Shown piece after piece: positions 8,337 through 13,700 of a stretch of 22,199 nt of DNA. The stretch lies in assembly GCA_964546445.1 (NCBI GenBank), contig CAZJJY010000006.1, positions 1-22,199 on the forward strand, written 5' to 3'. The stretch's first letter is position 1, and every line of letters starts with the position of its first letter. Below the pieces are notes generated by a model. The model worked only from the letters and a program-made list of their open reading frames with translations, ran no database searches and was not told the origin of the DNA. The DNA is from CAZJJY01 sp964546445. GTDB lineage: Bacteria; Patescibacteriota; Microgenomatia; PFEM01; JAPLYW01. A program made the translations under genes and the position numbers.

Positions 8337-9118
8337 GGTTCTAAACCTCCAAAACCGCTAACAAAATATTGTTGAACGGCGGTTGAAAAAGAGAAGATAA
8401 ACCAATACAGAATTAACCCTGAGGGGAAAGAATAACCAATGAAAATGGTCATTAAAGGGAAAAGATAAACCATTTGAGTTTGTAAAGAACTGGCTAAATC
8501 GTCTTTTTTAGTTTCAGTCTTTTTGGCTAACGCTTGAGATTGAGCAACCACTGGCATCATCATTTTAGAAGAAATAAATTGAACTAAAGCAGCGGCAATT
8601 AAAACAAATCCTGGGAGAGGAATTGGCAACCCCGACAAATGAAAAACATCAGGTTTAGCTAAATCTAAGTAAAGGAAATTTGTGTTAATAACTGTTCCCG
8701 GCGAAAGTTGTAGGGAAGAATATAAAAGCTCATTAAGTTTTTGAACTATATCACCATTCGCTTGTAAAACACCAAGGAAAGCTCGGTATAAAGCGATAAG
8801 AATGATCAATTGTACAATCTGGGGTAAACATCCTGCAGCCGGATTTGCTCCGTGACGACGATAGAGCTCCATTTGAGCTTTGGCTAATTTCTTTCGATCG
8901 TCTTTATATTTACTTTTTAATTTTTCTAATTCTGGAGCCAGCTCTCTCATTTTCTTAGCCGCTCTTAAAGAAGGTAAAGTTAAAGGAACTAAAACTAATC
9001 TTAAGGCGACAGTTAAAGTAATAATGGCCAAACCAAAGTTATTGAATAAAACACCATATAAAAAAATTAAGGCGTTTAATAATGGCTCATAAAGCAAAAA
9101 ATTCCAAAGTTCAATCAT
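8303..9118 (-). CDS. yidC: Membrane protein insertase YidC (short form)
   Basis: The 271-aa protein is a YidC/Oxa1/SpoIIIJ insertase that helps proteins enter or fold in the cytoplasmic membrane, alone or with Sec. Visible core features are the first conserved helix with TLTVALRLVLVPLTLPSLRA, including the groove Arg at residue 40. These are followed by the cytoplasmic hairpin APELEKLKSKYKDDRKKLAK, GANPAAGCLPQIVQLIILIA, and the final helices FPLMTIFIGYSFPSGLILYW and FIFSFSTAVQQYF. The large periplasmic P1 domain of Gram-negative YidC is missing, and no lipobox is seen. A membrane re-entrant loop of about 50 residues (120-170) precedes the third helix. The gene sits in the conserved rpmH-rnpA-yidD-yidC-khpB order, nine bases after yidD. 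Confidence 0.96.
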   Translation of the reverse strand: MIELWNFLLYEPLLNALIFLYGVLFNNFGLAIITLTVALRLVLVPLTLPSLRAAKKMRELAPELEKLKSKYKDDRKKLAKAQMELYRRHGANPAAGCLPQIVQLIILIALYRAFLGVLQANGDIVQKLNELLYSSLQLSPGTVINTNFLYLDLAKPDVFHLSGLPIPLPGFVLIAAALVQFISSKMMMPVVAQSQALAKKTETKKDDLASSLQTQMVYLFPLMTIFIGYSFPSGLILYWFIFSFSTAVQQYFVSGFGGLEPWLKKLKLLKN

Positions 9119-9127
9119 TTTTTTATT

Positions 9128-9334
9128 TTAAACTGGGTCGTAGCCACCCTTATTAAGACGGTGACAATGTAAAAATCTTTTAATACCCTTAAGTCCTCCA
9201 CGCATTATACCATACTTTTTTATGGCTTGATAAGAGTACTCAGAACAGGTTGGAGTAAAACGACAAGCGGAGTGAGAAGATAGGGGAATCTTCTGATAAA
9301 AACGAATCAAAGATAAAACTAAAGATTTAATCAT
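9128..9334 (-). CDS. yidD: Membrane protein insertion efficiency factor YidD
   Basis: The 68-aa protein shows the full family signature: an amphipathic N-terminus (SLVLSLIRFYQKIPL), then CRFTPTCSEYSYQAIKKYG, and CHRLNKGGYDPV at the C-terminus. The Cys residues and the terminal GGYDPV are the most conserved parts. YidD is a membrane-peripheral factor that assists YidC-dependent insertion. The start codon ATG (9332-9334) overlaps the rnpA stop by eight bases. No clear Shine-Dalgarno precedes it, so re-initiation from rnpA is likely. Confidence 0.95.
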   Translation of the reverse strand: MIKSLVLSLIRFYQKIPLSSHSACRFTPTCSEYSYQAIKKYGIMRGGLKGIKRFLHCHRLNKGGYDPV

Positions 9335-9674
9335 TTAAGAGGTGGGCCTTTTTGAAAAGCAAACTTACTTCTTTCTTAACTTCTTCAAAATCGGCCTCAA
9401 TAATTCCTTTTTTGGCTAAAAAAACACCCGCGTAGCCTTTTTTAATCTGAGGGAGAAAAGAATAAATAGCTTCTCCTAGTAATCTTCTAGCTCTATTTCT
9501 CTTATTAGCTCTCTTATGAATCTTATTAGAGATAATAAAACCAAAAGCAGAATTTTTATCCTTAGCCCCAGGACCAACTAATAAACCAAATAATCGCCCT
9601 TGGAAAATTTTACCTTTTTTTTTGAGGCTGTTGAGTTCTTTTCTTAGTGGTAAACGATATTCTTTTGGAAGCAC
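9327..9674 (-). CDS. rnpA: Ribonuclease P protein component
   Basis: The protein subunit of RNase P works with the rnpB RNA to cut 5' leaders from pre-tRNA. The family signature is visible as FGFIISNKIHKRANKRNRARR, the RNR-box helix, with basic residues throughout and a C-terminal helix (EEVKKEVSLLFKKAHLL). Two starts are possible. GTG at 9672-9674 gives MLPKEYRLPLRKEL and 115 aa, matching the usual N-terminus of the family. A TTG at 9687-9689 adds five residues and overlaps the rpmH stop by 11 bases. I chose GTG. Neither has a Shine-Dalgarno, so coupling to rpmH is likely either way. No rnpB RNA is seen in the window. Confidence 0.93.
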   Translation of the reverse strand: MLPKEYRLPLRKELNSLKKKGKIFQGRLFGLLVGPGAKDKNSAFGFIISNKIHKRANKRNRARRLLGEAIYSFLPQIKKGYAGVFLAKKGIIEADFEEVKKEVSLLFKKAHLLND

Positions 9675-9678
9675 AAAA

Positions 9679-9816
9679 TTAAACCGCAAGCTTGGTTCGG
9701 CTTTTTAATCTTCTTCGCTTAATAACCTCTCGACCACCTCTAGTCTTCATTCTTTTACGAAAACCATGCTTTCTAACTCTTTTTAATTTTTTTGGTTGAT
9801 AAGTTCTTTTTGGCAT
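9679..9816 (-). CDS. rpmH: Large ribosomal subunit protein bL34
   Basis: The 45-aa protein beginning MPKRTYQPKKLKRVRKHGF is a textbook bL34: KRTYQP start, HGFRKRM and R-rich centre (TRGGREVIKRRRLKSRTKLAV). It binds 23S rRNA in the large subunit. The open frame extends 17 codons upstream to 9867, but the family always begins near this MPKRTYQP, so the ATG at 9814-9816 is chosen. An ATG-ATG pair five codons upstream (9826-9831) is a less likely alternative. A candidate promoter lies so close that the mRNA would be almost leaderless. It is the first gene of the leftward operon and is divergent from dnaA, as in many bacteria. Confidence 0.96.
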   Translation of the reverse strand: MPKRTYQPKKLKRVRKHGFRKRMKTRGGREVIKRRRLKSRTKLAV

Positions 9817-9826
9817 TGTCCTTAAC

Positions 9827-9855
9827 ATCATACTAAAAAAACTTCCTAAAAACAA
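9827..9855 (-). promoter_or_regulatory. Candidate sigma70 promoter for the rpmH operon
   Basis: On the minus strand a -35-like TTGTTT (9850-9855), a 17-base spacer and a -10-like TATGAT (9827-9832) precede rpmH. Initiation about seven bases past the -10 would fall within a few bases of the ATG at 9816. This promoter would drive the rpmH to rplY series. It was found by eye and is not proven. Confidence 0.5.
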
Positions 9856-9878
9856 GGTAAAAATCATAAAAAAGGTTA

Positions 9879-9907
9879 TTGACTTATTGTGGATAACTCT
9901 GTTAAAT
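9879..9907 (+). promoter_or_regulatory. Candidate sigma70 promoter for dnaA with DnaA box in the spacer
   Basis: TTGACT (9879-9884), a 17-base spacer and TTAAAT (9902-9907) make a plausible promoter about 37 bases before the dnaA ATG. The spacer contains a perfect DnaA box, which would let DnaA block RNA polymerase and repress its own gene, as known in other bacteria. Confidence 0.5.
9888..9896 (-). promoter_or_regulatory. DnaA box (perfect) upstream of dnaA
   Basis: TGTGGATAA on the plus strand is the exact complement of the consensus TTATCCACA. It lies in the rpmH-dnaA divergent gap. A one-mismatch copy, TATGGATAA, spans the dnaA start codon at 9943-9951. Confidence 0.75.
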
Positions 9908-9943
9908 TTAATCTTGTTACCCCTGCTCCACTTTCAGAATATT

Positions 9944-11317
9944 ATGGATAAAGATAAAGTTTGGACCACTGTTTTGGAAAACTTAAAAATTACTTTATCG
10001 GCGGCCAACTTCGCCACCTGGTTTCCACTGACTTTTATTATTCAGCTAAAAGAAATTGATAAAGAAAGACAGATCGCCGAGATTGGTTGTCCTTCTATTT
10101 TTGTCAGCAACACCATCGAAAATCGTTACTATGGATTAATTAAAGAGGCCCTTGATCAGATTACTAAAAAGAAAAATGACCTTGTTTTTATTATCAAGGA
10201 AAGCAAAAAAAAAGAAAATCAAGAAACTGAAGAAAAACCACTTTTTAGAACAAAGGATAAGGAAAAAAGCAAAGAAGTAGCTGAAGCCATTGAAAAAGTA
10301 GGTCTAAAACTAGAATTTAACTTTGATAACTTCGCCGTTTCTCCAACCAACCAAATGGCTCATGCGGCTGCTTTGGCTGTCTCTAAAACACCAGGTAAGA
10401 GCTACAACCCTTTGTTTTTATATGGAGGAGTCGGGGTTGGGAAAACCCATTTAATGCAAGCTATCGCTCATGTTGTCTTAAATCGTAACCCTCGATCTAG
10501 AATTATTTATTGTATGGGCGAAGAATTTACTAACGAAATTATCAATGCTATCAGGGAAAAAACCACCAAGGAATTTAAACAAAAATATCGTTCAGCGAAA
10601 ATACTAATGGTTGATGATATTCAGTTTATTGCTGGAAAAACAGCCGTCCAAGAAGAATTCTTTCATACCTTCAATGCCATCTGGCGTAGTGGAGGACAAA
10701 TTATTCTTACCTCTGACTGTAAGCCGGATGAGATTAGTAAATTAGAAGATCGATTACGTTCTCGATTTGAGGGCGGACTAACAATTGATATCCAAGAACC
10801 AGATTTTGAATTAAGATCGGCTATTTTACTTATTAAAGCTCAGCAACGAGGATTTCAACTCCCCATGGATGTCGCCCAATTAATCGCTGGAAATATTACT
10901 TCAACCAGAAAACTAGAAGGATTTTTAGTCAGACTTTTTGCCGAATCAGAAACCAAAAAAGAACCAATCACCCCTGATTTTGCCAAAGCCTTATTAGGGC
11001 AAAGCAATGATGTCAATATTATGAAAAAGGTCGTTAAACCAAGAGAAGCGATGAGTGTTGTTGCTTCTCACTTTAATCTCAAAATTTCTGATCTTTCCGG
11101 ACCTAAAAGAAACAAAATTATTGTTGTCCCTAGACAAATTCTAATGTATCTTCTTAGAACTGATCTAAAAACACCTTTTATGGAAATTGGTCGTTTTTTG
11201 GGAGATAGGGATCATACCACCATTATGCACGGTGTGGAAAAGATAACTAAACTGCTCTCAGAGTCTGAGGATTTACGTGTTAATCTTATGGGGATAAGAA
11301 AAAAGCTTTATGGATAA
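9944..11317 (+). CDS. dnaA: Chromosomal replication initiator protein DnaA
   Basis: This 457-aa protein starts at the ATG at 9944 (MDKDKVWTTVLENLK). An in-frame TTG at 9887 lies inside the promoter and DnaA box and would add 19 atypical residues, so it is rejected. Domain I is at about 1-85 with the usual tryptophan (ATWFPLTF), followed by a Lys/Glu-rich domain II linker (about 86-120). The AAA+ domain III carries Walker A GGVGVGKT (about 161-168), Walker B ILMVDDIQF (D224/D225) and the arginine-finger stretch LEDRLRSRFEGG. Domain IV has the DNA-binding signature GDRDHTTIMHG (about 421-431). DnaA binds DnaA boxes and opens oriC. Length and motifs are normal. The putative origin follows directly, and dnaN follows that. 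Confidence 0.98.
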   Translation: MDKDKVWTTVLENLKITLSAANFATWFPLTFIIQLKEIDKERQIAEIGCPSIFVSNTIENRYYGLIKEALDQITKKKNDLVFIIKESKKKENQETEEKPLFRTKDKEKSKEVAEAIEKVGLKLEFNFDNFAVSPTNQMAHAAALAVSKTPGKSYNPLFLYGGVGVGKTHLMQAIAHVVLNRNPRSRIIYCMGEEFTNEIINAIREKTTKEFKQKYRSAKILMVDDIQFIAGKTAVQEEFFHTFNAIWRSGGQIILTSDCKPDEISKLEDRLRSRFEGGLTIDIQEPDFELRSAILLIKAQQRGFQLPMDVAQLIAGNITSTRKLEGFLVRLFAESETKKEPITPDFAKALLGQSNDVNIMKKVVKPREAMSVVASHFNLKISDLSGPKRNKIIVVPRQILMYLLRTDLKTPFMEIGRFLGDRDHTTIMHGVEKITKLLSESEDLRVNLMGIRKKLYG

Positions 11318-11331
11318 ATATTTAAGCTTTT
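11301..11331. repeat. Inverted repeat across the dnaA stop codon
   Basis: Arms AAAAGCTT (11301-11308) and AAGCTTTT (11324-11331) are perfectly complementary around a 15-base loop. The loop contains the dnaA stop codon and a one-mismatch DnaA box (TATGGATAA, 11309-11317). With two G/C pairs per arm and no T-run it is a poor terminator. Confidence 0.5.
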
Positions 11332-11335
11332 ACAC

Positions 11336-11344
11336 TTATCCACA
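11336..11344 (+). promoter_or_regulatory. DnaA box (perfect), oriC box 1
   Basis: TTATCCACA matches the consensus at all nine positions, 19 bases after the dnaA stop. Confidence 0.85.
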
Positions 11345-11422
11345 AAAAGTATAAATTTATCAACCGAGTTTTGAACAAGAATAAATCCCAAAACTTAAAC
11401 TTTAATCAAGATGATAATACAC

Positions 11423-11431
11423 TTATCCACA
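11423..11431 (+). promoter_or_regulatory. DnaA box (perfect), oriC box 2, next to the unwinding element
   Basis: TTATCCACA is identical to box 1 and in the same orientation, 87 bases downstream of it. It directly precedes the CTA trinucleotide repeats at 11435-11449. Confidence 0.85.
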
Positions 11432-11434
11432 AGC

Positions 11435-11449
11435 CTACTAATACTACTA
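11435..11449 (+). other. Candidate DnaA-trio origin unwinding element
   Basis: Three bases after DnaA box 2 the sequence reads CTA CTA ATA CTA CTA. The complementary strand, 3' to 5', is therefore GAT GAT TAT GAT GAT. The published DnaA-trio consensus is 3'-(G/A)A(T/A)-5' beside a DnaA box, where DnaA is loaded onto single-stranded DNA. Four of the five triplets fit, with the same order and polarity described for Bacillus subtilis. An A/T-rich tract follows. Assignment is by pattern only. Confidence 0.65.
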
Positions 11450-11487
11450 ATTAACAAAGAAAAACTATCGTCCAATAAAATTACCAA

Positions 11488-11516
11488 TTGATGAATTAGT
11501 AAATATTTTATAAAAT
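11488..11516 (+). promoter_or_regulatory. Candidate promoter for dnaN
   Basis: TTGATG (11488-11493), a 17-base spacer and TAAAAT (11511-11516) lie 27 bases before the dnaN ATG. Found by eye in A/T-rich DNA, so chance resemblance is possible. Confidence 0.4.
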
Positions 11517-11543
11517 TGAACAAACTGCTCCTTATTTAAAAAT

Positions 11544-12668
11544 ATGAAATTCTCAATTCTTCAAGAAAATCTAAATAAAGGTTTAAATATAACCAATCGC
11601 TTTATTGTTTCTAAAGCTCAATTGCCGATCTTAAGTAATATTTTAATAAAAACAGATCAAGGAAGAATTAAACTTTCAGCTACTAATCTAGAGATAGGTA
11701 TCAATCTTTGGTTAGGAGCTAAAATTCAAAAAGAAGGTGAAATTTGTGTCCCGGCTAGAATTTTAACAGAATATATTACCTCTCTACCACCTCAAAAGAT
11801 TGATTTAGAAAATAAGAAAAATCTTTTAGAGGTAAACTCCGATTCTTATAATGCTAATTTTGTGAGTTTACCTTCAGTAGAATTTCCAGCTATTCCTACT
11901 TTAAAAAAGAAACCGGAAATATCCCTAAATTTAAAAGATTTAGCTAAGAGTATTTCTCAAGTAACTTTTGCCTCTACTCAAGATGAGGGTCGACCGGCCC
12001 TAACAGGAGTTTTAATAAAAACAACCAAAGATGGGTTGGTTTTAGTAGCCACTGATGGTTATCGCTTAAGTTTAAAAGAAATTAAAGGAATTAAGGGTTT
12101 AGATAAATTAAGTAAACAAAAAGAAATTTTAATTCCGGCAAGAGCCTTAACTGAGGTAGGAAAAATTATAGGTGAAGATAAAGAAAATAATGATTTGGGA
12201 ATGAGTATTTCTAAAGAAAGTAATCAAGTTATTTTTTCAACCTCAAATGTTGAAGTAATCTCTCGTTTAATTGAAGGAAAGTTCCCTGACTTTGAAAGAA
12301 TAATTCCTGATAAAAATATAACCAAGGTTACTGTTGATACGGAAAGTTTTTTTCAGGCGGTAAAATCAGCTTCTATTTTTGCCAGAGAGTCATCCAATAT
12401 TATCCAATTTGAAATTAATAATTCACAAATGGAAATAATTTCTAATAGTCCACAGGTTGGAGAAAATAGAATTAAATTAGAAGTCAAGACGGAGGGAAAA
12501 GGTGGTAAGATTGCTTTTAATTCTCGATATCTTCTAGATCTGTTAAATAATCTTAAGTCTGAATTATTAACTTTTGAAATGTCATCTTCTTTAAGTCCTG
12601 GTGTTTTTAAGCCAGCCGACGATAAATCATATCTTCATGTCATCATGCCAATTAGAGTCCAAGAATAA
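11544..12668 (+). CDS. dnaN: DNA polymerase III subunit beta (sliding clamp)
   Basis: The 374-aa protein has the three-domain clamp pattern and normal length (E. coli 366). The N-terminus MKFSILQENLNKGL and LPILSNILIKTDQGRIKLSATNLE are domain 1. RPALTGVLIK followed by LVATDGYRLSL is domain 2, and the C-terminus SYLHVIMPIRV is the usual end of domain 3. The clamp encircles DNA and tethers the replicase and other partners. No Shine-Dalgarno precedes the ATG; the 27 bases after the candidate -10 make a short leader. recF and gyrB, which often follow dnaN, are absent here. The stop codon directly abuts the stop of the convergent 343-aa gene. Confidence 0.98.
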   Translation: MKFSILQENLNKGLNITNRFIVSKAQLPILSNILIKTDQGRIKLSATNLEIGINLWLGAKIQKEGEICVPARILTEYITSLPPQKIDLENKKNLLEVNSDSYNANFVSLPSVEFPAIPTLKKKPEISLNLKDLAKSISQVTFASTQDEGRPALTGVLIKTTKDGLVLVATDGYRLSLKEIKGIKGLDKLSKQKEILIPARALTEVGKIIGEDKENNDLGMSISKESNQVIFSTSNVEVISRLIEGKFPDFERIIPDKNITKVTVDTESFFQAVKSASIFARESSNIIQFEINNSQMEIISNSPQVGENRIKLEVKTEGKGGKIAFNSRYLLDLLNNLKSELLTFEMSSSLSPGVFKPADDKSYLHVIMPIRVQE

Positions 12669-13700
12669 TCAGGGATTTAAAAGGTAATCGTCTTTAACTG
12701 CTGGAAGATATAGACTTATTTCTACTTGTTCCCCGTTTTTTAAAGTCCCTTTACCGCTAATTAAAAATAGAGGAATTAGATAGTTTTCTTTTTGTTTTGT
12801 TTTCAAATAAGTAACTTCAATTTTATTCAAACTTACCGTTGATAAATTTTTTATTTCATCGGAAGTCACGTAATAACCCTTTTTATCTATATAATGGAGA
12901 AAATTAATTGTTTCTAACTTTTTAATAATTTCTTCTTTTGTTTTTAAAGGGTATAAACCAATATTTTTTATTTCTTTAAAACTAGGGTTGTAAATGAGTC
13001 TAAAAATATCATTATTTTTGGTTAAATAAACACTAATAAAAGTTTCTAAAAGATTTTTTTCATTAATTTGATATTGAAAGTCTAACTGTAATAAATTGGC
13101 CTCTTGAGGAGATTTAATTTCATTAAAATAAACCTCATTTATTTGGAGATATTTTTTAGAAATTAAAATAAGATCAATATTTTCAGGTGGTAAAAATTGG
13201 AAGTCTTCTAGAAATTTTCTAGCGATTTCTTCAGCTTGATCAGGGTTTAATAATACACCTTTTTCTTGAGATATTGATTCTAGATTATTTTTTTGATATT
13301 CAATCTCTGCCATGGAAAGATTAATAGAAAGGTATTTATCTTCCTCAGACCATTCATAAAAAATATTGTTATTTTCTTGATCTTGGTAAACTTTGGGAAT
13401 AATTTTAAAGTTAAATTTTTGAGCGATACTGATCGCTTCCTTATCAGAAATAAGAGTGTTATCTACTTCGTAGACATTTTCTTCTTTAATATTTATTTTT
13501 TCTTTCTGTAATTCAGAGTAATTTAGACTTGTATTAAGAGAGAATTCTTTGATTTTTGGTGAAGGGATTAAGGAAAGGTCTTTTTTTATTCCATCTCCTC
13601 CAAATTTATTAATAGTGTAGAAACTAAGAAGAGTTCCGACAATTAGAGCCAGAATAATAAATAGCCAATATTTTTTAAACAATTTTTTTATTGAATTCAT
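12669..13700 (-). CDS. Membrane-anchored extracytoplasmic protein of unknown function
   Basis: The 343-aa protein has a basic start (MNSIKKLFKKYW), one N-terminal membrane segment (about 12-30) and a roughly 310-residue outward-facing part, with no cysteine and rich in K, E, N and I. Repeated short patterns such as SDKEAISIAQKF (about 86-97) and NPDQAEEIARKFLEDF recall the helix of PepSY/YcdB-like domains, which is only an impression. It is the last gene of the type IV secretion-like operon and overlaps the M23 gene by four bases (ATGA), so it is translated with it. Its topology is that of VirB8/TcpC-type subunits, a positional inference without sequence support. It ends in TGA, abutting dnaN. 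Confidence 0.75.
   Translation of the reverse strand: MNSIKKLFKKYWLFIILALIVGTLLSFYTINKFGGDGIKKDLSLIPSPKIKEFSLNTSLNYSELQKEKINIKEENVYEVDNTLISDKEAISIAQKFNFKIIPKVYQDQENNNIFYEWSEEDKYLSINLSMAEIEYQKNNLESISQEKGVLLNPDQAEEIARKFLEDFQFLPPENIDLILISKKYLQINEVYFNEIKSPQEANLLQLDFQYQINEKNLLETFISVYLTKNNDIFRLIYNPSFKEIKNIGLYPLKTKEEIIKKLETINFLHYIDKKGYYVTSDEIKNLSTVSLNKIEVTYLKTKQKENYLIPLFLISGKGTLKNGEQVEISLYLPAVKDDYLLNP

Larger units (their letters stand above)
11318..11543. other. Putative chromosomal replication origin (oriC)
   Basis: This 226-base dnaA-dnaN gap has no coding frame worth calling. It holds two perfect DnaA boxes (11336-11344 and 11423-11431, both plus-strand TTATCCACA), a two-mismatch box (TTATCAACC, 11357-11365), CTA trinucleotide repeats next to the second box, and a long A/T-only-like stretch at 11495-11518. 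Position between dnaA and dnaN is the standard bacterial place for oriC. A candidate dnaN promoter overlaps its right end. Confidence 0.85.

Noticed and set aside
9817..9867. Upstream start extending bL34 by 17 residues
   Set aside because: bL34 always begins near MPKRTYQP; the extension covers the candidate promoter.
9887..9943. TTG start extending dnaA by 19 codons
   Set aside because: The added residues are atypical for DnaA, and the stretch contains the promoter -10 and a DnaA box; ATG at 9944 gives the normal N-terminus.
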